A DNA stretch of 64,000 nt from contig NC_092676.1 in NCBI RefSeq assembly GCF_964355755.1, positions 6,058,288-6,122,287 of the forward strand, written 5' to 3'. A program made the position numbers and the translations under genes. This document shows, one piece after another, positions 21,120 to 31,868 of this stretch (position 1 is its first letter; each line of letters begins with the position of its first letter). The notes beneath the pieces are model-generated. The model did no database searches. It had not been told where the DNA came from and saw only the letters and a program-made list of their open reading frames with translations. This DNA is from Antedon mediterranea (lineage: Eukaryota > Echinodermata > Crinoidea > Comatulida > Antedonidae).

Positions 21120-22228
21120 AATCATTATTTTTCTTGGAAGTAAATAAAATAAGTATTTTAAGAATTATTTGTGATTAGATTTCAGCAATAAACTATGAAA
21201 GTACTTAAAGCAATGTATAAATAATAAATGTATTGACTATCAATTGTAAATAATTCTTTTAATGCAGTAAAAAAAATGTCTTCCCAAAAATAAAAACATA
21301 CTAAACTCAAGAAATCATCTGAAAAATCTACAAAAGTATCCTTTAGTTTTTCCAAAAAGTTTGTAACTTGTATGTAATTAAATTTAATTCGAATAGCCTG
21401 TAACGTTGATAAAGTCTAAAATACCGTATGATTTTGTTCATGATAATTCTTTTTGGCGACGTGACACAACAAAAAAAGATAAAGATTCAACAGATTGTAA
21501 AACATCTTTGATAAGAAGAATTCCCCCAAGAGAGAAAAACTGAACAAGCTAATAATTGTTGTGTAAGTATCAACAGAATATTTTTTCTAGGTTAAGATTC
21601 ATATATAGTATTACTATCATACCTTGATTTTACAGTATGTTTAAAAATGATACCGTAGGGTGATCATCTTAGTGCCTGACTAATGCGACATTAGCTTACT
21701 TTTTTAAGCCAAGTCTCTTGAATGTTACTTTGCCCTTTTACAAGTTGTTGCATAATCTCCGAACATAACTTGAAATGAACCTGATTAAAATAGACATTAT
21801 GGGCGACCGCTCTTTGTCCATTGGGAACATACTCAGTCGTTTGAACTTTCCGTCCAGTACATTACAAAATATATACATTACTATGCCAATGTTTACATTT
21901 AAAGCAATATGCATTTATAATTATTAAATAAAAAAGCTACTTCTATTATTAATTTAGGTCCTACCTTTCTTCTTATCTCCACCCCTACCACATCATACAG
22001 GTAATACAGTAGTATCTGGTTGGCCAATTGTCTAAAATATAATCTTGCGCATGCGTAATTTATTCATAAACTTTATTTGTGACGTACACCCTACCAGCAG
22101 CCAGAGAGAGCAGACGATCTGGCTGATCGAGTGATTTCGACACGTGATACACACAAACACATTCCGCGTGCGTGTCTAGTCTGAATATTAACGACGTCAA
22201 ATCGACAAATCAAAGTTAACAAATTTAA
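21120..22228. other. Intergenic; GC-richer segment before a possible first exon
   Basis: AT-rich to about 22070, then a segment with CAGCAGCCAGAGAGAGC, ACACGTGAT and TTCCGCGTGCGTGTC that could be a promoter or 5' UTR for the small open segment at 22229. No TATA box was assigned. Confidence 0.3.
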
Positions 22229-22298
22229 ATGTTTAAGCCAAATAAGAAGTATAGGCCTAGTGGATTTATTTCCCCAACAACGAAATCAATGAAGCGTC
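22229..22298 (+). CDS. Possible orphan first coding exon
   Basis: An ATG opens 23 codons of basic, polar peptide (MFKPNKKYRPSGFISPTTK, then SMKR) and stops at a perfect GTAAGT donor in phase 1. Composition and splice signal look like a real first coding exon. I recognise no family and find no second exon before the next promoter at 24933. The gene may continue beyond that point, be degenerate, or be a chance reading. Confidence 0.3.
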
Positions 22299-22339
22299 GT
22301 AAGTGTGTTATGCATATCTTATGGTTATGAACAATGCAA

Positions 22340-22960
22340 ACAAACAACTAAAGGAGCACAACAACTAGGCTAGGCCTAGGCCGTAGCTAGGCTTATTAGC
22401 CTCACTCAGTCTAATTAAAGTCTAGCCTAGTATAGGCTCCCAGGCCTACCTAGACCTAGTAGTAGTAGTAGGCCTACCTATCTTTTATACGCCCGTTCCT
22501 AGACACCAATGTAGCCCAACTACTAGTACTAGCTATCAATTAAGCCGAAAAGCCTACCGATTATAAATATTATTTAATTGATATATAGACCAGCGCTATT
22601 TTAAAGGCTAGTGTAGATAGGCCTAGCCTAGCTAGGCCTAGGTACTACTAATACTCTACTACTAGTTAGTAGTAGGCCTAGGCTAGTAATAGTATATACT
22701 ATAGTACTAGGCTAGACCTAGTAGTGGCAGCTATCTACCATCTAGGCCTAGATAGATTTATATAGGCACGTAAAAGTAGCCTTACTTATGCCTGTGCCTA
22801 GCTAGTGTAGGCTAATAAAATATGTGTGTACTATCTCTCTACTCTATCTAGAGTTGGTAGTACTATAGGCTAGGAGGTATGCCTAGGCTATATTGGAGCC
22901 ACGGGAGGCCTGATGCTAGGCTAACTAGGCTAGTAGTAGTCAGTACTAGGCTTACTTGGT
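22340..22960. repeat. Low-complexity tract dense in TAGGCCTAG words
   Basis: Dozens of overlapping CTAGGCCTAG, TAGTAGTAGTAGGCC and ACTAGTAC words on both strands give a quasi-palindromic tract. The open frame through part of it has no domain. Confidence 0.7.
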
Positions 22961-24524
22961 ATTGCACTAGGCCAGGTGTAGGCAGAGTGAAAATTATAAT
23001 AAATGTTTATTTATATTTAGAACATGCGCACTTTATAAATAATAATAAGTCTCTTTTTTTTTACGCGGACCTTATTTTTGACCGGTGTGCTTTTTTGGTC
23101 AGTTACATCAGTAGTCTGAGGATCCGCGTGTCTGCTATTATTTAGTAGGCCTAGTGTCTTGTTGAATTCATCTGGGAGGGAAAATTTTAAATGTTTTGAC
23201 AAAGTTACATATTTAATCATCGTCAAGTTGTGAATTTCAAATTAACTAAAGTGAAAGTCAGACAGACCTTTGTCCAATACAGTACTTTTAAATACTTCAT
23301 TTAATGACAACTATGTTTGCATGTAAATTGCTGATAAGGTTACTTAACTGTTGTTAATAGTTAAATGTCCATTGAAATAATACTACTATATATTACAATG
23401 CCATAACAATAATCCTTTGCTTACAATATTCCAAAAGCCGTGTGGATCTGCAAGATTCTAAAATTATTATTTTTTAAATGATGGTGCCTCCTGTCCTCTT
23501 TTAAATTAATAACGTTATTTATATTAAAACCTCATTATATAACTAATCCTGAAAATTTTTTTTCCATCAAATTATAGTAGGAACTTAATGTACAGTAAAG
23601 TATTGTATATTGTTCAGTTACTTGTCACGCTTGTTCAAATCGCAATCATAACAGTACGTACATTTCTATGCGAGAAAATCTATTCTAGGCCTATATAATA
23701 ATAAAATCACCGTTATTATTTGATTTTTAACACTTAAAACTCGTTCAATTAGTTGTCTTTCACGATAAATAATACCTAAAAGTAACAAAAAGAGAGGCTA
23801 ATTAAGACTGTTTTAAGACTCTTTCGAGTATAGGCTTTAATTTTTTATTTAATTTTTAAGACCGCTTTATAGGCCTACAGGTTACACCGCGGTATAGCAA
23901 TGGTCTATAATAAATTGTAATTTAAACATTATTACAATACCCTCTTTATTTCATCAGAGATACAGGTATATAAGAGGTATATCCAAATAAAATTACCACC
24001 CAGAATGACACCCCTTAGCCTAGATAACCCTTCCGACCTAGCCTAGTAAGCAGTATGTGAGTGACTTAAATCAATAAATTAAAGCAATTAATATTGAAAT
24101 GTTGATATTTTTTATTAATTATATACAAAGCGCACCTGCTTCAACTAATTAAATATTTATTGTAGTAAGTACGGTATTATTTGTTAATCGTAACAGATAC
24201 TGTAGCATATTATTATTATTACCTCTTTGCTTTTCATGTTTACTTAATAACCCATTCCATACGGAATCCAATTGATCAAATGTGTACTATTTCCTAATGC
24301 TATAATAATCATAATTTTTTTCCGCGGATACTGTTATTTTTTTTTTATCAAGTTCCTTTTTTGTCTAACCCTTCCTTCTGTTTTTCTCCCTTTTTGCTTA
24401 ATCTTGGATTTTGTATTGTCTTTTTGAAACGTACATTGTCATTAGTAACGTATCATTTGTGTATTTTTACAATGTGTTTATCTCTAGCCAAGTTAGCTTT
24501 CCCTAAGTCTGTAGTTGTTATGTT
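22961..24524. other. Intergenic AT-rich DNA, nothing supported
   Basis: Scattered homopolymer runs and short non-conserved frames. No gene, RNA or clear element was seen. Confidence 0.5.
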
Positions 24525-24640
24525 AGTCCACCAGTCGGCGTTCCGATTTTTTGTCTAAATTGTGAGCTCAAATATTATACGTATGAAACGCCATAAGTGC
24601 CAAATCTTTTTACTAATTTCGGTCTAAGAACATGCACTAT
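24525..24640 (+). repeat. Dispersed ~110-bp repeat, copy 1
   Basis: The word series CCAGTCGGCGTTCCGATTTTT, GAGCTCAAATATTATACGTATG, ACGCCATAAGTGCCAAAT, TTACTAATTT recurs at 53431-53565 (+) and 58213-58330 (-). This defines a dispersed family of unknown class. Confidence 0.7.
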
Positions 24641-24932
24641 CCTATTGTAAGCGTTTTATAGTGTTCAAGAAGAATTTGTAATGGCGACGGTCAGATGTTT
24701 GCCTACCTATTGTTCGTACCTTTTTTGTGTCAACATCGTAGTATAAATAATTGCTTATTTTTTAATTAATCATATCAAAGCTTCCCAAATGATTGATTAG
24801 ATATTATTTTGGATACATTTATCAGTAAATATTTATTTTCTTAATTAATTAATTAATTTAAAAAAGAGAGATATTGCTGATCTTTGTTAAAACAAGGCCT
24901 GGTAAAAACCCCACCTGGCGTGTTGTAGGCTC

Positions 24933-24964
24933 TATAAAAGTAGACCCGTCTAGATCAGTCTTCA
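24933..24964 (+). promoter_or_regulatory. Core promoter of the proline/arginine-rich repeat gene
   Basis: A TATAAAAG box at 24933-24940 is followed by initiator-like TCAGTC (A at 24957) and TTCACAG (A at 24964), 24-31 bp downstream. A spliced leader exon begins right after. The compact TATA promoter suggests strong, tissue-restricted or inducible expression, but this is inference. Confidence 0.65.
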
Positions 24965-25022
24965 CAGCATACTTGCCGGTTACTACGAACGGTTTCATCT
25001 ACACATAACTACGAATAGTAAG
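24960..25022 (+). other. Non-coding exon 1 of the proline/arginine-rich repeat gene
   Basis: About 60 nt from the initiator to GTAAG, followed by a GTAAGTTT donor at 25023. The matching acceptor TTTTCTTCAACAG ends at 25792, seven bases before the ATG. The exon contains no ATG. Confidence 0.6.
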
Positions 25023-25130
25023 GTAAGTTTTTTTTATTATTATTATTTACTAATCAGTAGTAGGCCTATGTGAACAATTGAGCAAATTTACAAGAGTTAA
25101 CAAAAATCGCCGCAACCAAGATTGAACTAA

Positions 25131-25390
25131 TGCTTGGTTCCCACTAGGACACAACGCAAGGACGTAAGCGCAACGCAAGTCATTTGACCTAATTATTCGA
25201 ATTGTCGCTTGTCTTTGGTTAACTCGCTTACGTTGCTACGCCCTTGCCTTTCGTATTCGGAGTCAGAAGCAAGCTTAAGTTGCCCACTAATCACGACGAG
25301 ATGGATTATCCGAACTAGTTGCTTGTGATTGGTCAACTCACATGCGTTGCGCCTACGTACTGTAGTTGCGTTACGTCCAATCTTTAAACT
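25131..25390. mobile_element. MITE-B, degenerate copies in the 5' UTR intron
   Basis: GCTTGGTTCCCACTAGGACA begins it. AACGCAAGGACGTAAGCG and inverted words such as GCTTGTGATTGGTCAACTC and TTGCGTTACGTCC follow. At least one full palindrome and a second half are present, both eroded. Confidence 0.65.
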
Positions 25391-25799
25391 CGTTGCAGGA
25401 TGCTACACCCGATTATCTGTATTGTATTTCCAGATACAGTAGTCATTAGTTATTTAATTATAGAAAAGGCATTTAAATTACCGGCTGGGAAATAAAACAC
25501 AATAATTGTGGTTTGTTTCCTAAGCTTTTTACCATTAATTCTTGTTATACGTTAGTAAAATTGTATGCAAAGATTATTACTGATTGGTGACTTGTTATAC
25601 AGAGTTAGGGTTAAATAAGCCACAGTAGGCCTACCATTCACACTTGGTACATACGGAACGGAAGACTGCGCCCATTTGTTATGTAGGGTATATCATGTCT
25701 AAATTGAAGCAGCCCATTACAAAATAATACCGATCATATATCGGGTGATTGTGTACAACATATAGTTATATTTGTATTATTTTCTTCAACAGAAAGGCA

Positions 25800-27569
25800 A
25801 TGATGAACAAGATATTACTGGCGTTACTTCCATTCTTGGCTATAAGCTGTGCCTTTTATATCAATGCAGACAATTCTGGACCACTTCGTCCCATTCCAGG
25901 AGGACCATGTCGTCCATCATCTGAAGGACCACGACCAGAAGAGCCTGCCGTAGAGACGAAGCGTCAAGAACCCGAACGACCAGAAGGCCCAGAAGAACCA
26001 CGTGATGATACCGATAGACCACGCCCACCAAGACCTAATCCCGATGGACGACCACGTCCTGCCAATTCCGGAGAAGAGCCTGCCGTAGAGACAAAGCGTC
26101 AAGAACCCGAACGACCAGAAGGCAGTACAGAAGAGCAACGTGGTGATGGCGATAGACCACGCCCACCAAGACCTAATCCCGATGGACGACCACGTCCTGC
26201 CAATTCCAGAGAAGAGCCTGCCGAAGAGACGAAGCGTCAAGAACCCGAACGACCAGCAGGCAGTACAGAAGAGCAACGTGGTGATGGCGATAGACCACGC
26301 CCACCAAGACCTAATCCCGATGGACGACCACGTCCTGCCAATTCAAGAGAAGAGCCTGCCGAAGAGACGAAGCGTCAAGAACCCGAACGACCAGAAGGCA
26401 GTACAGAAGAGCAACGTGGTGATGGCGATAGACCACGCCCACCAAGACCTAATCCCGATGGACGACCACGTCCTGCCAATTCCAGAGAAGAGCCTGCCGA
26501 AGAGACGAAGCGTCAAGAACCCGAACGACCAGCAGGCAGTACAGAAGAGCAACGTGGTGATGGCGATAGACCACGCCCACCAAGACCTAATCCCGATGGA
26601 CGACCACGTCCTGCCAATTCCAGAGAAGAGCCTGCCGAAGAGACGAAGCGTCAAGAACCCGAACGACCAGAAGGCAGTACAGAAGAGCAACGTGGTGATG
26701 GCGATAGACCACGCCCACCAAGACCTAATCCCGATGGACGACCACGTCCTGCCAATTCCAGAGAAGAGCCTGCCGAAGAGACGAAGCGTCAAGAACCCGA
26801 ACGACCAGAAGGCCCAGAAGAACCACGTGATGATACCGATAGACCACGCCCACCAAGACCTAATCCCGATGGACGACCATGTCCTGCCAATTCCGGAGAA
26901 GAGCCTGCCGTAGAGACAAAGCGTCAAGAACCCGAACGACCAGAAGGCAGTACAGAAGAGCAACGTGGTGATGGCGATAGACCACGCCCACCAAGACCTA
27001 ATCCCGATGGACGACCACGTCCTGCCAATTCCAGAGAAGAGCCTGCCGAAGAGACGAAGCGTCAAGAACCCGAACGACCAGAAGGCCCAGAAGAACCACG
27101 TGATGATACCGATAGACCACGCCCACCAAGACCTAATCCCGATGGACGACCACGTCCTGCCAATTCCGGAGAAGAGCCTGCCGTAGAGATGAAACGTCAA
27201 GAACCCGAACGACCAGAAGGCCCAGAAGAACCACGTGATGATACCGATAGACCACGCCCACCAAGACCTAATCCCGATGGACGACCACGTCCTGCCAATT
27301 CCAGAGAAGAGCCTGCCGTAGAGACAAAGCGTCAAGAACCCGAACAACCAGCAGGCAGTACAGAAGAGCAACGTGGTGATGGCGATAGACCACGCCCACC
27401 AAGACCTAATCCCGATGGACGACCACGTCCTGCCAATTCCAGAGAAGAGCCTGCCGAAGAGACGAAGCGTCAAGAACCCGAACGACCAGAAGGCCCAGAA
27501 GAACCACGTGATGATACCGATAGACCACGTCGACCAAGACCTAATCCTGATGAACGTCCTGAAATTTAA
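25800..27569 (+). CDS. Secreted Pro/Arg/Glu-rich tandem-repeat protein (589 aa), multicopy peptide-precursor-like
   Basis: The ATG pair MM follows a splice acceptor, so upstream codons belong to the intron. Residues 1-18 or 1-23 form a signal peptide (MMNKILLALLPFLAISCA). A short lead (GPLRPIPGGPCRPSSEGPRP) precedes twelve repeats from residue 47 to the end. Long units are 46 residues and short units 45, the last truncated. Each runs EEPAEETKRQEPERPEG, then either STEEQRGDGD or PEEPRDDTD, then RPRPPRPNPDGRPRPANSR. Repeats lack aromatic residues and nearly all aliphatics, so the chain should be disordered. Each unit pairs an acidic half with a cationic Pro-Arg half and has a dibasic KR before Gln, a convertase-type site. 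This resembles multicopy antimicrobial or neuropeptide precursors, or salivary proline-rich proteins. No named family was recognised. Repeats are nearly identical at DNA level, so frames on both strands stay open; those are shadows. Confidence 0.85.
   Translation: MMNKILLALLPFLAISCAFYINADNSGPLRPIPGGPCRPSSEGPRPEEPAVETKRQEPERPEGPEEPRDDTDRPRPPRPNPDGRPRPANSGEEPAVETKRQEPERPEGSTEEQRGDGDRPRPPRPNPDGRPRPANSREEPAEETKRQEPERPAGSTEEQRGDGDRPRPPRPNPDGRPRPANSREEPAEETKRQEPERPEGSTEEQRGDGDRPRPPRPNPDGRPRPANSREEPAEETKRQEPERPAGSTEEQRGDGDRPRPPRPNPDGRPRPANSREEPAEETKRQEPERPEGSTEEQRGDGDRPRPPRPNPDGRPRPANSREEPAEETKRQEPERPEGPEEPRDDTDRPRPPRPNPDGRPCPANSGEEPAVETKRQEPERPEGSTEEQRGDGDRPRPPRPNPDGRPRPANSREEPAEETKRQEPERPEGPEEPRDDTDRPRPPRPNPDGRPRPANSGEEPAVEMKRQEPERPEGPEEPRDDTDRPRPPRPNPDGRPRPANSREEPAVETKRQEPEQPAGSTEEQRGDGDRPRPPRPNPDGRPRPANSREEPAEETKRQEPERPEGPEEPRDDTDRPRRPRPNPDERPEI
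25938..27566 (+). repeat. 135/138-bp coding minisatellite, 12 units
   Basis: Two unit types in order short, five long, short, long, short, short, long, short. All lengths are multiples of three. Units 3-4 and 5-6 form an identical PAG/PEG pair, pointing to a 276-bp duplication. The short type mostly ends ANSG, and every internal unit after a short one begins EEPAVE. Confidence 0.95.
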
Positions 27570-27602
27570 ATTAAAATTGATGTAAAATGATTTGATAATG
27601 AT

Positions 27603-27608
27603 AATAAA
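27603..27608 (+). terminator. Poly(A) signal of the repeat-protein gene
   Basis: AATAAA 33 bp after the stop codon. The 3' UTR is therefore very short, which fits a compact, highly expressed secretory gene. Confidence 0.75.
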
Positions 27609-27609
27609 G

Positions 27610-28500
27610 CACAGTCATTTAATCAATTAATTTAATCAATAAATTACCTTACATATATTATTAATTTAGTTATTATTTGTTTTTGACGTAATGTCTATTC
27701 AATTAAATAAATGACGCAAACGTATATTTTACTGTATTCTTTGATTCAATATTAGAGAGCTTTCAATTTTGTGACGACCTAGAATTGACTGTGTTACTAA
27801 GGAAATCTATCAACAGGATGCTGAGAGCTCAGGAGATCAAAGGGTTTTTCTGCAGTGGCTGCGACACAATCAGTTTCACGCCCCTTAATAGGCACCGCGG
27901 AGAATATGCACATAGTACAGTACTGTTGGTATTTGTCGCAGCCAGACATAAGATCAATGGACTGTTACGAGTTCCTATATTGACAAGGCGAGCTTAGTGT
28001 CCTGTTTTAGATTGCCTCTGTTGATCCCCGTAACTTTAACGATCGACAATAAAAAATGTCCGGAAATCATGATATTCTATCCCTTATTCGGTATTTCCAA
28101 AATAATTCAAATCAGTAACTCGGTAAATCAGAAGGTACGTCACTATACGCGCGCTAATTTGATGACCAATCACAAACGACAGTTAAATGAATCGTCGTTT
28201 GTAATAAACGTACGCGTGTCTTTGTCTTGTGATAACCAAGCTGAATGTATGGAATGTAGTCCTGGCAAAAATTAACTATGACTGATGAATTGGGTTTAGA
28301 ATTATTATGGTATCTGAATTCTTACGACAATCGCGTTTCATAGTTGTTCATTAACTTCATGCAATGTATGAAAGACAGGTGTCCATGTTTAAGCATTGAC
28401 ATGGATGATGTAGAGGTAACATGTGTACATTTGGCAGTCAGTAACTCGAAGTCATTGTGAGTTAGTAAACCGCTAATATGCCTATATCGCTACTATCAGC
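27610..28500. other. Intergenic, nothing supported
   Basis: Short open frames (about 70-90 codons) show no domain, and I see no RNA gene or repeat of note. Confidence 0.5.
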
Positions 28501-28502
28501 CC

Positions 28503-28615
28503 AAAGCTCTGTCTACATTATCAAACTTTATGTGACATTGGGCACATCACTACCATAGTTGGGCACATCACACTTTTTTTGTCAAACTGGTTTGATAGTG
28601 CAGCCAGAGCTTTAG
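28503..28615. mobile_element. MITE-A copy 6
   Basis: A short copy with well-kept ends: AAGCTCTGTCTACATTATC at the left and GATAGTGCAGCCAGAGCTT before TA at the right. The interior is reduced to GGGCACATCACTACCATAG. Confidence 0.88.
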
Positions 28616-28619
28616 ACTC

Positions 28620-30450
28620 ATTGTGCCATTAAAAATAATGTTTAAAGGCATTAATTTAGCATGTTGTTTTTTGGTGCTCTAGCTCTACAATCATTATTTA
28701 GTTCCACTGGCCATCAGTTCATTATCGTTTAGAAGTCTTTCTGAATACACCACCTTTTTCCCCTAAAGATCCCGTTTATGCTTAGTTATTTAACCGGGTA
28801 ATTGTGGTGGGACCCGGGTAAAAACTAAGCCCGAAACATCTTCACTGTTATGTTGAAACCTAACAGAGTTAAGGGCTTGTTGAATAATCATCTTAATAAT
28901 TGTTGATGTGGACGAGGAATAGGCCCTAATATGTACGTCTGAACGTGTGGGTTAAGGAAATTACCAAGACATAATATTTGGCAGCAAATTAAAAATTGGA
29001 ATTAGACAAATCCGGAACTAATAATCGTCGTCACACCGGCGTTTTACAAATAGTTGGAACATTTCGCGACTCGACACGTAGTGACGCGTCCGGAACGTGT
29101 ATAATTAATATACTTACACGTGGGAAACGGTGGGAGAAGAAGCGTTATGTCTCCCATTAGGAAAAGTTGAGCCAAAAAAGGGAAGAAAAATATGATAATC
29201 GCATTTGCAGATCACGAGTACAATACATTTCACTTTCTCTTTTAAAACCACAAAGCATATACCATCACTGTAATAACAACAATAACAATTATTTTGATGC
29301 GAAAGACACATTGGTTTACTAATGAAAATGCTTATGAAAATGCTTATTGATTGATTGATCACTTTAGGCCTATTTCAGTATAAAAATTCCATATATACAA
29401 CAACCAATACAAAACGGAAGATCACACTTAAATAGAAAATAACTAAAATTTCTCGCCATTAATAAAGAGATTTGAAGATCGTAACAGATAGTTCGTAGTA
29501 CACTACCTACCTAACAAGATCATTTTCATTATTCAAAACTCTTATAAACCGATGCACTTGCAGGCATTCACTTGCGGACTTTATCTGATAGAAGACGTAA
29601 TCTATGCTATAAGTTTGCTCTGAATTGTTCAAAAAGTATTAATTTTGGAAAATGGTGAAGAATGTAAGTAACATGAAACTAAGACGTGTAAAGTATCAAC
29701 AACCCAAATGCAGGGTTGAAAGATATAGAAAATGTGCAATACCATACCTTACCTCGTTTATAAATGAATAATCATTATTATGTATCACCGAATATTCAGC
29801 GCAGTTTTTTGTTTCCTTTAATTCAATATTTTTAATGTCTATGTTAGTCTTATTGGTCCTTTTAGGTGTTTTTTTTAAATTTACTATTTTAAGCTAAACT
29901 TTTATAATGTTCCTGTATAGTTGGTGTCTATTGCATGCATCCTTTTTTAAATATTATTACCATTGGTTTTATACTTTTATACAAATTTTAATATTGAGAA
30001 TATGTAAATGTCTTTGTAATTCAGCTAAGGCTGTGATGACGATATTGAAATAAATGAAATGAAAAAAAAGATGGAATTCTCCTCTTGGCAAACATGTTAC
30101 TATAGCATTATGCTTAGGTAAGCCTAGCAACAATCTCAATGAGTTGGATCTTCCCCATTTAACACAAAACTGTTGCTGTGTTATGGGTCTCTGAAATCTG
30201 AAATAACGAGAAATAAACGATGTTGTGGTATTATTTATTTGGAGTTGACTGCCAAGCCTATATATCTCCATTTCAAATAAAAGAATCCTTAGTAAAAACC
30301 GTTTAGCTGCTTCCTGACGGTGGGAGACGCATTATTGTCTCCCATTAAGAAAAGTTGAGCCAACAAGAGGGAGAAAAATATGATAATCGTTTAGCTGCTC
30401 CCTCAGTTTTCTAATCTTTAAATGTTTGTTTACACATATTATGCCTACAC
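28620..30450. other. Intergenic with a duplicated short repeat
   Basis: The word series GTCTCCCATTAGGAAAAGTTG, GAGCCAA, AGAAAAATATGATAATCG at 29150-29200 recurs at 30335-30388, marking a small dispersed family. No gene supported. Confidence 0.5.
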
Positions 30451-30455
30451 CTTAA

Positions 30456-30640
30456 AGCTTGGTTCCCACTATAACGTAACGCAGGGACGTAAACGCAACG
30501 CAAGCGTGTTGACCAATCACAAGCGAAGTTATAGACAGTAAAGCTTGGTTCCCACTAGAACGTAACGCAAGGACGTAAACGCAACGCAAGCGTTTTAAAG
30601 CTTGGTTCCCACTAGAGCGTAACGCAAGGGCAACCAAACT
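30456..30640 (+). mobile_element. Three head-to-tail MITE-B left ends
   Basis: AAGCTTGGTTCCCACTA occurs three times in the same orientation (about 30458, 30543, 30600). Each is followed by AACGTAACGCA-type sequence and preceded by TA or AA. The right ends are missing. The pattern looks like nested or truncated insertions. Confidence 0.8.
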
Positions 30641-31266
30641 TCTATCCACGCTTTATGCGAAATTAGACTACATATATATTTATGTTTATCTATATTTATG
30701 TCTAAGTTAAGCCAGCACATCGGCTTCCCTTAAATTTAGGTTACACACCATCTTGACTTGGTCAAACAAAGAATGAATAAAATATAATCAATCATCTTCA
30801 AGTGCAGGTCGCTAACATTTCTATGCTTTTCAAAATGTTGTCTGATATGCAAATGATTCATCTCTGACAGGTGGCGATATGTATTTTGCATAATTTCAAC
30901 AAAAGCACACGTGTAAATCATTCGTAGAATCGACGGCGTTACACAAGTGTAGTTAATTAATCAACACCAGTTAATATTACGTTTGAATATAAGTAGGCCC
31001 TCTAATTCACACTGAAAGAAAATAAATCATAATTATAAACATTGTCATACTCGGAATTAAAAATGTCTTATTTGAGATATGCGATCATTCAAGATAGACC
31101 GCTAACCCACAACCCTTTAATATCTCCCCACCTCAATTGTTTCAGTAACAGCTGAACTATTGTTTTTAATGGTTTAATCTAAATTTTCTTGGTTGTTTTT
31201 TTTTTAAAGAAAAGTGTAGGCATATAAATAAGACGATTAATAACCTGGAAATGGCTACGCCCACTA

Positions 31267-31338
31267 AAGGCCAATTTACACAGACGAGCGGTAAACGGTA
31301 ATAACAATATAGAATCTATGTTATTCCATTTATAGACC

Positions 31339-31384
<46 letters not shown>

Positions 31385-31477
31385 TTAGACCATTTATTTA
31401 CACACAACAGGATAAATACAGATTCTACGTGGGACAAGCGGTTTTCAGCCTACCGTTCGTCTGTGTAAATTGGACTT
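31267..31477. mobile_element. MITE-F with GATA microsatellite inside
   Basis: The ends AAGGCCAATTTACACAGACG and CGTCTGTGTAAATTGGACTT are inverted copies. A GATA run of about 12 units (31339-31385) sits in the middle. The left flank is TA. Confidence 0.75.
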
Positions 31478-31641
31478 ATAGGAGATAACCCTCATTTCGG
31501 TCATCCCATTCATTAGGCCTATACTTCGATGTACAAATATACAATGGACAAAAACAATAACATTCCTTTTCAGAGCTCTTTAATGTATTTTCAATAACGT
31601 ATGAAGTTTGGTTGCCAATTGGACGCAACGCACTGATCGTA

Positions 31642-31818
31642 AAGCTTGGTTCCCACTAGCGACGCAACACAAGGACGTAACGCAATGCAAGCGAATTGAC
31701 CAATCACAAGCGATGGCTTATTCGCTTGTGATTACTGTCTATAACTTCGCTTGTCATTGGTTAAAACGCTTGCGTTGCGTTTACGTCCTTGCGTTACGTT
31801 CTAGTGGGAACCAAGCTT
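31642..31818. mobile_element. MITE-B copy, TA-flanked
   Basis: A 177-bp palindrome with ends AAGCTTGGTTCCCACTAG and CTAGTGGGAACCAAGCTT, flanked by TA on both sides. The inner part includes ACCAATCACAAGCGATGG and TAACTTCGCTTG. Confidence 0.92.
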
Positions 31819-31868
31819 TAGTGAGTTGGCCAATCACAAGCGGCATTTCGGACTATTCATCGCGTCTA

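Noticed and set aside
25917-27473. Trp/Phe-rich minus-strand and His/Asp-rich alternative forward frames across the repeat gene
   Set aside because: Shadows of the repeat, whose unit length is a multiple of three. They have no signal peptide, promoter or splice logic. The main frame has a signal peptide, acceptor, stop and poly(A) signal in order.
25800-27569. Collagen-like protein
   Set aside because: There is no Gly-X-Y periodicity. Proline occurs with Arg and Glu in 45/46-residue units instead.
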